DNA of 64,000 nucleotides from Psychrobium sp051201665 (GTDB taxonomy: Bacteria > Pseudomonadota > Gammaproteobacteria > Enterobacterales > Psychrobiaceae), in NCBI RefSeq assembly GCF_051201665.1, contig NZ_CP179210.1, positions 1,984,001-2,048,000 on the forward strand, given 5' to 3'. The notes under the pieces are model-generated. The model did no database searches. It was not told the DNA's origin and saw only the letters and a list, made by a program, of their open reading frames with translations. Below, piece by piece: positions 7,933 through 16,220 of this stretch. Positions within the stretch are counted from its first letter, which is position 1; each line of letters starts with the position of its first letter. Made by a program: the position numbers and the translations under genes.

Positions 7933-10043
7933 TGAGTACATTCACTACAACAATTAATGACGACAATATCGCTATCATCAGCATGGATGTTGTTGGCGAG
8001 AAAATGAATACGCTTCGTGCTGAATTTGGCGATGAAATGACATCGGTACTTGATGAGCTTGAGGCAAACTCTTCGTTGAAAGGCGTTGTTGTTATCTCAG
8101 GCAAGCCCGATAATTTTATCGCAGGCGCAGACATTACTATGCTCGACAGTTGTAAATCTCGCGATGACGTGCTGGCTATTTCAACGATGGGTCAGCGCAT
8201 GTTTGACCGCATTGAAAATATGAAAGTACCCGTTGTTGCTGCTATTAATGGTCCATGTTTAGGTGGCGGTCTTGAATTGGCTATGGCGTGTCATGCACGA
8301 GTTTGTACCAATGATGCAAAGACAGTATTAGGACTTCCTGAAGTTCAATTAGGATTGTTACCAGGCAGTGGCGGTACGCAGCGATTACCTGCATTGGTCG
8401 GCATTGCTAAAGCGCTTGATATGATGTTAACCGGTAAGCAGTTACGTGCTAAAGACGCTAAAAAGGTTGGATTGGTTAGCGATGTCGTACCACCGGTCAT
8501 TTTACTTGATGTTGCACTGAAACTTGCCGCTCAGCCAATAAGAAAAACTAAGCCTACATTAGATAAAGTTAATGCGTTATTACAAGCCACAAGTGCTGGT
8601 CGCAATGTTATGTTTTCACAAGCTGAAAAATCAGTATTAGCGAAAACAAAAGGTCATTATCCTGCGCCGCTCAAGATTATTGATTGTGTTCGTAAAGGAC
8701 TTAACGACAGTCGACAAGCCGGCCTTGCTATTGAAGCGTCTCATTTCGCAGACTTAGTGATGACAGACGAATCTAAAGCGTTACGCCAGCTATTTTTCGC
8801 GACTACGGAAATGAAAAAAGAGACGGGTAGTGATGCGCAACCAGAAAAGGTCAACAAAGCAATGATCTTAGGCGGTGGCTTAATGGGCGGCGGTATCGCA
8901 AATGTTACTGCGATTAAAGCCAATATTCCAACACGCATTAAAGATATTTCTCATGAAGGCATCAGCCAAGCACTGAAATACAGTTTCGATTTGTTAGATA
9001 AGAAATTCAAACGCCGTTTTATCACGCGTAGTGAACTGCAATCCAAAATGAATAATATCACCGGTACAGTCGATTATCGCGGCGTTAAAGATGTCGATAT
9101 TGTGGTTGAAGCCGTTTTTGAAGATTTAGAGTTAAAACACCAGATGGTGAAAGATGTTGAGACTCACTGTGGTGAGCATACTATTTTTGCATCGAATACG
9201 TCGTCGTTACCTATCGCAATGATTGCTCAGCACGCTGCGCGTCCAGAGAATGTAATCGGCTTACACTACTTTTCGCCGGTCGATAAAATGCCGTTAGTTG
9301 AAGTTATTGCGCATGAGAAAACGTCAGCGCAAACTATTGCAACTACGGTAGCCTTTGCAAAGAAACAAGGTAAAACGCCTATTGTTGTTAAAGATGGCGC
9401 CGGATTTTACGTGAATCGTATTCTCGCGTTGTATGTCAATGAAGCGGCCAATGTTTTACTGGAAGGTGATTCAATTGAGTCACTGGATAAAGCATTGGTT
9501 GAGTTTGGTTTCCCGGTTGGCCCTGTTACCTTACTTGATGAGGTTGGTATTGACGTTGGTTCAAAGATATCGCCAATTTTGGAAGCTGAATTGGGCGATA
9601 GATTTAAAGCACCTACTGCTTTTAACGCCTTATTAAATGACGATCGTAAGGGTAAGAAAAACCGTAAAGGGTTTTACCGTTACGACAAAAAAGCGCGCGG
9701 TAAGAAGTTAGTTGATGAAAGCGTTTATAAGGTTTTAGGTGTTTCACCAACCAAACAGACTTCGAGCCAAGAAATTGCTCAGCGCTGTGTAATTCAAATG
9801 CTTAATGAAGCAACACGTTGTTTGGAAGAGGGCATTATCGAGAATGTTCGCGATGGCGATATTGGAGCCATTTTCGGTATTGGTTTCCCACCGTTCTTAG
9901 CGGGTCCATTCAGTTACATCGATAAGTTAGGTGTAAGTACAGTCGTAAGCTTGCTTGAAGGTTATCAAACGCAGCACGGTGAGCGATTTGCGCCATCGAG
10001 CCTGTTAATCGAAATGAACGAGAATAACAAAACGTTTTATTAG
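7932..10043 (+). CDS. fadJ: Fatty acid oxidation complex alpha subunit FadJ
   Basis: Bifunctional enoyl-CoA hydratase / L-3-hydroxyacyl-CoA dehydrogenase, 703 residues (E. coli FadJ is about 714). The N-terminal crotonase domain (about 1-190) keeps both catalytic glutamates, E115 in 'GGGLELAMAC' and E137 in 'GLPEVQLGLLPG', with the oxyanion-hole segment 'FIAGADI'. The NAD-binding Rossmann motif GGGLMG starts at G314. The dehydrogenase histidine lies in 'GLHYFSPVDKMPLVEV' near residue 445. The C-terminal 3HCDH domain(s) contain 'GFPVGPVTLLDEVGIDVG'. It acts with FadI on acyl-CoAs. The fadI-fadJ order with 1-bp overlap is the usual one, and a strong intrinsic terminator follows at 10062-10100. 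Confidence 0.96.
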   Translation: MSTFTTTINDDNIAIISMDVVGEKMNTLRAEFGDEMTSVLDELEANSSLKGVVVISGKPDNFIAGADITMLDSCKSRDDVLAISTMGQRMFDRIENMKVPVVAAINGPCLGGGLELAMACHARVCTNDAKTVLGLPEVQLGLLPGSGGTQRLPALVGIAKALDMMLTGKQLRAKDAKKVGLVSDVVPPVILLDVALKLAAQPIRKTKPTLDKVNALLQATSAGRNVMFSQAEKSVLAKTKGHYPAPLKIIDCVRKGLNDSRQAGLAIEASHFADLVMTDESKALRQLFFATTEMKKETGSDAQPEKVNKAMILGGGLMGGGIANVTAIKANIPTRIKDISHEGISQALKYSFDLLDKKFKRRFITRSELQSKMNNITGTVDYRGVKDVDIVVEAVFEDLELKHQMVKDVETHCGEHTIFASNTSSLPIAMIAQHAARPENVIGLHYFSPVDKMPLVEVIAHEKTSAQTIATTVAFAKKQGKTPIVVKDGAGFYVNRILALYVNEAANVLLEGDSIESLDKALVEFGFPVGPVTLLDEVGIDVGSKISPILEAELGDRFKAPTAFNALLNDDRKGKKNRKGFYRYDKKARGKKLVDESVYKVLGVSPTKQTSSQEIAQRCVIQMLNEATRCLEEGIIENVRDGDIGAIFGIGFPPFLAGPFSYIDKLGVSTVVSLLEGYQTQHGERFAPSSLLIEMNENNKTFY

Positions 10044-10061
10044 CAATTGTTATCTATCTAT

Positions 10062-10100
10062 AAAAAGGGGTTACCTGAATCATCAGGTAGCCCCTTTTTT
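10062..10100 (+). terminator. Intrinsic terminator after fadJ (bidirectional)
   Basis: A 15-bp stem, AAAGGGGTTACCTGA pairing with TCAGGTAGCCCCTTT (one G-U pair), has a 4-base loop and ends in six T. The mirrored A run means it can also serve the convergent DUF4156 gene. Confidence 0.9.
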
Positions 10101-10143
10101 AATTGTGTTCATTATTACTGATTGCAGTGGTAAACATTGCCAC

Positions 10144-10476
10144 TTAATGTAACGTTTGTTTGCTGTGTCCCGCCAAATCATCGCCGTAATTGCCGGTTTG
10201 CCCAGCACGTTGGGTGAGTAGATAAACGACGTTGCCGCCCATCGCATTAGCCTTGTTTTGGATGTCATTGCGTGCGCCCGTTTCTAAATCAGCATTGGAC
10301 GTAAAACCGCCTGTGAAAAAATCACCTTGATTGCCTGTAACATCACCTAAAAACTTGCAATGTTCGCCTGTTGGCTCTGTGTGCGTTAAGCGAATATTGC
10401 TCGCTGTTTGTTGCAATGGAATGGCGCTACAGGCTGTTAAAGATAAGATTGCTAATGCTGGAATAAGTGCTTTCAT
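10144..10476 (-). CDS. DUF4156 domain outer-membrane-type lipoprotein (YjeI-like)
   Basis: A 110-residue lipoprotein. The signal peptide MKALIPALAILSLTACSAI carries the lipobox LTAC with the acylated Cys16. The mature part has the DUF4156 pattern: 'CKFLGDVTGNQGDFFTGGF', 'ETGARNDIQNKANAMGGNVV', 'LLTQRAG'. Family members (E. coli YjeI and Shewanella homologues) are small envelope lipoproteins of unknown function. Residue +2 after Cys is Ser, so outer-membrane sorting is expected. It is a single-gene unit convergent with fadIJ, sharing the terminator at 10062-10100. Confidence 0.82.
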   Translation of the reverse strand: MKALIPALAILSLTACSAIPLQQTASNIRLTHTEPTGEHCKFLGDVTGNQGDFFTGGFTSNADLETGARNDIQNKANAMGGNVVYLLTQRAGQTGNYGDDLAGHSKQTLH

Positions 10477-10600
10477 AAGGTAAGTTCCTTGTAATTAATA
10501 TGGTGACTATTATTCAGGAATTAAGCACGTTAGGTTAGTGAAAAAATTGTTGTAAAAATGTCAGGAATTCTTTGGTTTTCTTACACTTTATAAACAAATT

Positions 10601-10620
10601 AGGTGGGCGTTTTCCCACCT
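10601..10620 (-). terminator. Probable terminator after cysZ
   Basis: AGGTGGG / CCCACCT hairpin with a 6-base loop 30 bp past the cysZ stop. In the minus direction it is followed by AATTTGTTTAT, so the U tract is weak. Confidence 0.5.
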
Positions 10621-10650
10621 ATAAAGCGCTTTTTCATTTACACAGAAATG

Positions 10651-11424
10651 TTATTGATTTTCCCAAGGTGCAATAGAATCATTCGCTAAATGATGGTCTC
10701 TATAACGTTCAACCCACATGGCGGTTGCGCCGCAAATTGCGACTGGCATGACAATAAAGTTCACGATAGGAATCATTGAAAATAACGTTGTCATAAAACC
10801 AAATGAAAGCGCACTGCCGCGATCCTGTTTTAACTGGTCTCTCATTATCGTAAAGCTACGCTTGTGGTTATCAAATGGGTAGTCACAGTATTGGATTGCC
10901 ATCATCCAAGCGCTAAACAAAAACCATAATATTGGCGCCACAGTTTGGCCAATTAATGGAATAAAGAACAATATCAAGCAGCCTAGTGCTTTAGGAATGT
11001 AATAAACCAATTTTGTCCATTCACGACTCAGTGCTCGCGGAATTTCTTTCATTAAATCTGAAAATGAACTCTCAGGGCTAGGTTTTCCGGTGAGATGGCA
11101 CTCAACTTTCTCACTGAGTAAACCGTTAAAGGGCGCGGCAATCCAGTTAGCGACTGAACTAAAAACAAATGAAAAGACCACCAAAACAATAACAATCGCG
11201 ATAGGCCACAAAATTACATTGAGCCATGATAACCAATCAGGCAGATAGCCGTTGATGTACGAAAACAGCTCTTCAAGCTGTAAATAAAGATAATAAAACG
11301 CGGCACTAAATAACAAAAGATTCACGACTAGCGGAATTATCACAAAGGTTCTTAGGCCTTTTGTTTGAATTAATTCAAACCCTTTAAGAAAGTAGCTGGC
11401 ACCGCTACGAGATTTATCAAACAC
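10651..11424 (-). CDS. cysZ: CysZ-family sulfate transport protein
   Basis: A 257-residue inner-membrane protein of the CysZ family (E. coli CysZ 253), a sulfate channel that supplies cysteine synthesis. It opens with 'SGASYFLKGFELIQTKGLRTFVIIPL', then membrane helices near residues 28-48 and 66-92, the conserved 'NWIAAPFNGLLSEKVE' segment, two further hydrophobic hairpins, and 'WMMAIQYCDYPFDNHKRSF', a good family hallmark. In E. coli cysZ is next to zipA-ligA. Here it is divergent from smc-zipA-ligA, so the neighbourhood is conserved with smc between. The sulfate role is transferred from the family; the cysteine regulator CysB is encoded elsewhere in the window (48790). Confidence 0.9.
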   Translation of the reverse strand: MFDKSRSGASYFLKGFELIQTKGLRTFVIIPLVVNLLLFSAAFYYLYLQLEELFSYINGYLPDWLSWLNVILWPIAIVIVLVVFSFVFSSVANWIAAPFNGLLSEKVECHLTGKPSPESSFSDLMKEIPRALSREWTKLVYYIPKALGCLILFFIPLIGQTVAPILWFLFSAWMMAIQYCDYPFDNHKRSFTIMRDQLKQDRGSALSFGFMTTLFSMIPIVNFIVMPVAICGATAMWVERYRDHHLANDSIAPWENQ

Positions 11425-11547
11425 GTCAACTCTCTATGAACGAATAATAGTAGGGTGAGTATAGATTGATAAGGCGCTAGAAGGTAGTGAGCTCAGCATA
11501 ATTTTTTAAAAAACTGTAACAAATTTAATCAAATAGCTTACATAAGG

Positions 11548-11577
11548 CTGACTTACAAATTGGAGCTGTGCCATAAT
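11548..11577 (+). promoter_or_regulatory. Candidate smc promoter
   Basis: CTGACT (11548-11553), 18-bp spacer, CATAAT (11572-11577) preceded by TGC as an extended -10. It would give a 5' leader of about 25 nt. No recognisable Shine-Dalgarno precedes the smc ATG at 11609. Confidence 0.4.
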
Positions 11578-11608
11578 GGCCTGTCTTAACTTTTATTGCT
11601 GTTATTGA

Positions 11609-14600
11609 ATGCGTCTTAAACACCTGAAACTTGCCGGTTTTAAATCTTTTGTTGATCCTACTGTGATTCCTTTCACGCAGTCACTGAGTGCTGTGGTGGG
11701 GCCTAATGGTTGTGGAAAATCAAATATAATAGACGCAGTGCGTTGGGTATTAGGCGAATCGAGTGCTAAAAATTTACGTGGCGATGATATGAGTGACGTA
11801 ATATTTAATGGCTCCAATGCGCGAAAACCTGTGTCAGTAGCAAGTGTTGAATTATTGTTTGATAACACCGACGGACGCGCGCAAGGGCCGTGGCAGCAAT
11901 TTAGCGAAATATCGATCAAACGGCAGGTTTCGCGCCAAGGTCAGTCAGATTATTTTGTGAACGGCCAAAAGTGCCGTCGTCGTGATATCGCTGATTTACT
12001 CAGTGGGACCGGATTGGGCCCGCGAAGTTATTCCATTATCGAGCAAGGTACCATTTCTCGGCTTGTGGAATCAAAGCCCGCTGAGTTACGTGGTTTTATA
12101 GAAGACGCCGCTGGGATCAGTAAATATAAAGAACGCAAACGCGACACGCTAAATCGAATCAAAAATAGTCGAGACAATCTAGAGCGCCTCAATGATCTAC
12201 ATCATGAGTTAAAAAGCCAAATTGAATCGTTAGAATCACAAGCAAAGGAAGCGCAAGAATACACCGCGCTCAAAAAGCAAGAACGTATACTGCAAACAGA
12301 CATTGTAGTGAATCGATGGCAGACCTTTGCAAAACAATTAGAGCAAACTCGTACTGATCTTGAGACTAGCGAACAGCAATTGTTGTTGATTGGCGAAAAT
12401 GTCACGAAAGTAACCGCGCAAGATACTGCTACCAGCGACCAAATTAAAGTCGTGCGTAAAAACCTTGATGTTGCGAACGAGTCATATCATACGCATCAGA
12501 CAGAAATCACCCGGCTTAGCCTTAATATTGAGCATCTAATTCAGGCGCAGAGCCAAAGCCAACATCTGTTTGAACAGGTGAAACTTAAACGCGAATCACT
12601 GAGTACGCAAATTGCCGAGGCTCTGGAACTTTCATTACAACATGAGCTAGCGTTGAGCACCCAACAACAGGAGCTCGCTCCATTGACTGATAATGTTAAT
12701 CAGTTAAAAGAAGCGGTAGGTAGCAAGGAAGCACTCTTAGAAACGATTGAAAGTAAGTTATTTACTATTGGCAACGAACGTCAGCAAAATATTGCGAAAG
12801 AACAGCTATTTAGCCAGCGTGTAGATGCACTTAATAGCCAGCGCATGAAGACAAGTAGTCAAATAGAGCTGCTTGATAAAAAACGAGTTTCTCTCGCGAA
12901 GCAACAACAGACACTTGATCCCGTCGCTCGTGATGAGAGTTATCAATTAGCCAAACATCAACTACTGCAATGTGAAGCAAATTTACAGGACTTAGAAGCT
13001 AAAGCCAGCTCACTGCATGAGTTTTTGTCACAAAATCAGCACGAAATATATCAGGCGGAGCAAAAGATTGCGTTGTTGGGGCAGGAAAAAACCACCACTG
13101 CGCAGCAGCTAAATGCCAAAACGAAAAATGAAGATGAAAGCGTCAATAATTATTTTTCTTCCAACAAGCAATTATGGCAGGGGATTACGATAGCGCCAAA
13201 ATGGCAACTGGCTTGCGACATCATTATCGGGGACGACGCTGGTGCCTATTTAGTTGATAGTTATGACGAAAAAGCGCCTAGCCAATCCCATACACAACTT
13301 TGGTCAGTTCAAGAAAACTTGTCTTTATCACCCTCATCAATCGTCCATCATATAACAAGTAATGATGCTAAAACTAACGCTATTGTTCGGCGGTATTTAG
13401 GTCAGATCTTATGTGCTGATGATAAAGAACACGCGTTAGACATGCTCAGTGATTTAACCGTCAATCAAATGATAATTACGCCTGCGGGTGAGATATTTAA
13501 GGACGGTGGTTTCTGGCAAAAGGACAGTTCAAAAAATGTTGATGGTATAATGCAACTGCAACAACGGCTACAAGAGTTGACCCATCAACTTGAGCAACAG
13601 AATCACCACCTGCAACATTATCAATCACTGGTGGATAAAACCTCCCTTAATATTGAACAGTTAACGCCAGAAATAACGCAAGCGACAGCGGCAAGACAAT
13701 CACACATTGATAGTGTGACCATGTGTAAACAGCAATGGCTGTTAGAACAACAACAATGGGAACATATCGCCACCAACTTAGCGGAAGTGAGCCAACAAGT
13801 TGATGACTTACAACGCAGTGATGTGATTGACGCTGATGCAATCAGTAGTATTAAGAATACGCAAGAAGAGGTCCTAGCTAAGCGGCAGTATAGTGACAAT
13901 CAACTCGATGCGCTAAAGCAAGAAAAACAGCTGGAGAAACAACAAACTAAACGGTTACAAAGCAAACTTGAATTAGTGATGGCGCAAACGCATCAGGGAG
14001 AACTGGCACTTCAAAAACTTGAAATGCAACTCATTAACGAACAACAGCAGATTGCACAATATCAGCAAACACAGACGCAGCTAAATAATGAGTACCAGCA
14101 ACTCAAACAAAAATTAACTGAAAATAATGCGCCTTTAGCGGAAAAACAAAGTCAATTGACACAGCGAAAACAAACGCAAAATAATCTCAATAATCAGCGT
14201 AGCCAATTCCAAGAACAATTGGTGACTTTGGAAAAAGATCGTGTAAACCAAAGCGACTTGTTAATCCATGCAAACGAGAAAAAGTCTTTGCAGCACAAGG
14301 CGATTGAACAACTACGTTTGAAAGTAGAAACGCTGAAAGTGAAACTCCAATCACAGCGTCACAATACACCGTTAAGCGAAAGAGAGATGGCTGAGCGTGC
14401 ACTGGAAATAGCCGATGCTGTTGATTCAAAACTGTGGCCAGCTGAACTCGATAATATCCGCGATAAATTAGCCAATATGGGGGCGATTAATTTAACGGCT
14501 ATTGAACAGTATAACGAACAAAAGCAGCGTTTTGATGAACTTACTAATCAAACGGACGATCTCGAACAAGGATTGCAAACCCTTGAAAAAGCGATTAAAA

Positions 14601-15091
14601 AGATTGATCGTCAAAGTAGAGAGAAGTTTAAGCATACGTTCAATAGCGTGAATCAAGACTTTCAGCGGTTGTTTCCAAAGGTCTTTGGCGGAGGGAGTGC
14701 ACAACTTACCTTAACAGACAGTGATTTATTAGTTGCTGGGGTAAGTATCATGGCTCAACCGCCCGGTAAGAAAAATAGTACAATTCATCTGTTAAGTGGT
14801 GGCGAAAAAGCGCTAACCGCATTATCATTGGTGTTTTCAATTTTTCAGCTTAATCCAGCACCGTTTTGTATGCTTGATGAAGTTGATGCACCGTTAGACG
14901 ATGCAAACGTTGACCGTTATTGTAATTTGGTTAACGAGATGTCTGAGAAAGTGCAATTTATTTATATTACACATAATAAAGTCTCTATGGAGATGGCCAA
15001 CCAATTGACCGGCGTAACAATGCAAGAAGCAGGCGTTTCACGTATTGTTGCCGTTGATGTTGATGAGGCTGTTTCTATGGTACAACAATAA
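11609..15091 (+). CDS. smc: Chromosome segregation protein SMC
   Basis: An 1160-residue SMC ATPase of the condensin type that loads onto and organises the chromosome. The N-terminal head starts with 'MRLKHLKLAGFKSFVDPT' and has Walker A GPNGCGKS (31-38). Two long coiled coils (about 170-500 and 660-990, very rich in Gln, Glu and Leu) flank a hinge domain (about 515-650, around 'WQGITIAPKWQLACDIIIGD'). The C-terminal head has the ABC signature LSGGEKALTAL near residue 1060 and Walker B 'FCMLDEVDAPLDDANV' near 1085. Length is normal for the family. It is the first gene of a plus-strand run with zipA and ligA, as in Pseudomonas and Shewanella. The start codon has no obvious Shine-Dalgarno, but the protein begins exactly where the family does. 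No scpA/scpB is visible here. Confidence 0.95.
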   Translation: MRLKHLKLAGFKSFVDPTVIPFTQSLSAVVGPNGCGKSNIIDAVRWVLGESSAKNLRGDDMSDVIFNGSNARKPVSVASVELLFDNTDGRAQGPWQQFSEISIKRQVSRQGQSDYFVNGQKCRRRDIADLLSGTGLGPRSYSIIEQGTISRLVESKPAELRGFIEDAAGISKYKERKRDTLNRIKNSRDNLERLNDLHHELKSQIESLESQAKEAQEYTALKKQERILQTDIVVNRWQTFAKQLEQTRTDLETSEQQLLLIGENVTKVTAQDTATSDQIKVVRKNLDVANESYHTHQTEITRLSLNIEHLIQAQSQSQHLFEQVKLKRESLSTQIAEALELSLQHELALSTQQQELAPLTDNVNQLKEAVGSKEALLETIESKLFTIGNERQQNIAKEQLFSQRVDALNSQRMKTSSQIELLDKKRVSLAKQQQTLDPVARDESYQLAKHQLLQCEANLQDLEAKASSLHEFLSQNQHEIYQAEQKIALLGQEKTTTAQQLNAKTKNEDESVNNYFSSNKQLWQGITIAPKWQLACDIIIGDDAGAYLVDSYDEKAPSQSHTQLWSVQENLSLSPSSIVHHITSNDAKTNAIVRRYLGQILCADDKEHALDMLSDLTVNQMIITPAGEIFKDGGFWQKDSSKNVDGIMQLQQRLQELTHQLEQQNHHLQHYQSLVDKTSLNIEQLTPEITQATAARQSHIDSVTMCKQQWLLEQQQWEHIATNLAEVSQQVDDLQRSDVIDADAISSIKNTQEEVLAKRQYSDNQLDALKQEKQLEKQQTKRLQSKLELVMAQTHQGELALQKLEMQLINEQQQIAQYQQTQTQLNNEYQQLKQKLTENNAPLAEKQSQLTQRKQTQNNLNNQRSQFQEQLVTLEKDRVNQSDLLIHANEKKSLQHKAIEQLRLKVETLKVKLQSQRHNTPLSEREMAERALEIADAVDSKLWPAELDNIRDKLANMGAINLTAIEQYNEQKQRFDELTNQTDDLEQGLQTLEKAIKKIDRQSREKFKHTFNSVNQDFQRLFPKVFGGGSAQLTLTDSDLLVAGVSIMAQPPGKKNSTIHLLSGGEKALTALSLVFSIFQLNPAPFCMLDEVDAPLDDANVDRYCNLVNEMSEKVQFIYITHNKVSMEMANQLTGVTMQEAGVSRIVAVDVDEAVSMVQQ

Positions 15092-15107
15092 AATAAAAGA
15101 GTGGTTG

Positions 15108-16160
15108 ATGTTCATGGATTTTGAATTACGAAGTGTTTTGTTAATTGTCGGCGTCGTAGTGATAGCGGCAATTTTATTACATGGTTTATTTAGTATTCGT
15201 CAAGCGAATAAGCCCGTTGATATTTCACATTTAGATTTGTCCGAAACAGACGACAACGGCAATCTACTGCGGGATAACTCTGGATTTGACCGCCATGGTG
15301 TTGGTGTTACGCGAGTTGTTGAACAAGAAGATAAACCTATTGATACTGTTAATACGCCAGAAGAACAATTATCGCTGGATATTGGCAACGATAGCGCCAA
15401 ATTACAAGGCACTTCGATAGATTTTGACGTTGCGCTCGATGAAACACTTAATGAAAAAAGCGCAATGATTGAGCCAAGTGCTGAGGATGTCGCTTCGCCA
15501 ATGTTTGCTTCTCCAATAGCCAAAGAAAAAGAAGACTTTCTGGCGGTTAAGTCATCGCCAAAAGCTAATGTAGAAGAGCCGCAAGAACTTAATCTAGACA
15601 CTGACGATAACTCGCCTAGAATGGGCAGTTTTGGTGCGAGCATTGATGAAAATTTTCACGCTGAACCGTCCATTGACGTATCGCACAGTGACGCAGAGGT
15701 AACATCAACGCCAAGTAAACCAGCAGTCGACCCAATGGATGTGTTAATTCTAAACGTCGTTGGTGAAGATGGCGGAGAACTTGACGGCGCTACGTTGTTA
15801 CCGGTGTTATTAACACTAGGATTTAAATTCGGTGACATGAATATATTTCATCGTCATGTCGACCCAGCAGGTCAGGGACCCATCTTATTTTCACTAGCAA
15901 ATATGGTTAACCCTGGTGTATTTGACATTGATAATATGGAGCAATTTACAACGACTGGGGTTAGTTTGTTCATGACGCTTCCGCACGATAACGGCAATAT
16001 GGAGACTTTTAACAAAATGCTCAATGCCGCCGCGAAGATTGCTGAAGAGTTTAATGGTCAAGTACTAGACGGTGAGCGTAGTACGCTAACCAAACAGTCA
16101 ACTCAGCTGTATGTTCAGCGTATTAGAGAAGTAGAGCGCAAACTTCTGCTCGTTAAATAG
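15108..16160 (+). CDS. zipA: Cell division protein ZipA
   Basis: A 350-residue inner-membrane protein that tethers FtsZ to the membrane at the septum. It has the classic layout: a short periplasmic N-terminus, one membrane helix ('VLLIVGVVVIAAILLHGLF', about residues 9-27), a long acidic and unstructured linker rich in Asp, Glu, Ser and Pro, and a C-terminal FtsZ-binding domain from about residue 218 ('PMDVLILNVVGEDGGELDG', 'FHRHVDPAGQGPILFSLANM', 'VSLFMTLPH'). The frame is open upstream into smc, but the first sensible start is ATG 15108, with AGAG a few bases upstream, because it places the helix as in E. coli ZipA; ATG 15114 is an alternative. It lies 16 bp downstream of smc. Confidence 0.93.
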   Translation: MFMDFELRSVLLIVGVVVIAAILLHGLFSIRQANKPVDISHLDLSETDDNGNLLRDNSGFDRHGVGVTRVVEQEDKPIDTVNTPEEQLSLDIGNDSAKLQGTSIDFDVALDETLNEKSAMIEPSAEDVASPMFASPIAKEKEDFLAVKSSPKANVEEPQELNLDTDDNSPRMGSFGASIDENFHAEPSIDVSHSDAEVTSTPSKPAVDPMDVLILNVVGEDGGELDGATLLPVLLTLGFKFGDMNIFHRHVDPAGQGPILFSLANMVNPGVFDIDNMEQFTTTGVSLFMTLPHDNGNMETFNKMLNAAAKIAEEFNGQVLDGERSTLTKQSTQLYVQRIREVERKLLLVK

Positions 16161-16168
16161 TTCCTTTC

Positions 16169-16189
16169 CAAGGGACTTTATGTCCCTTG
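16169..16189 (+). promoter_or_regulatory. Hairpin between zipA and ligA, without U tract
   Basis: A perfect 8-bp stem, CAAGGGAC and GTCCCTTG with a 5-base loop, sits 9 bp past the zipA stop. It is followed by ACGTCC, so it is unlikely to be a full intrinsic terminator. It may be an mRNA-stabilising or processing element that separates zipA and ligA expression. Confidence 0.45.
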
Positions 16190-16220
16190 ACGTCCATTTT
16201 CGATTTTTAAAGAGTTTCCT

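Noticed and set aside
15200..15838. Ser-rich open frames antisense to zipA (147 and 60 codons)
   Set aside because: Mirror of the acidic ZipA linker; no start signals, no homology recognised.
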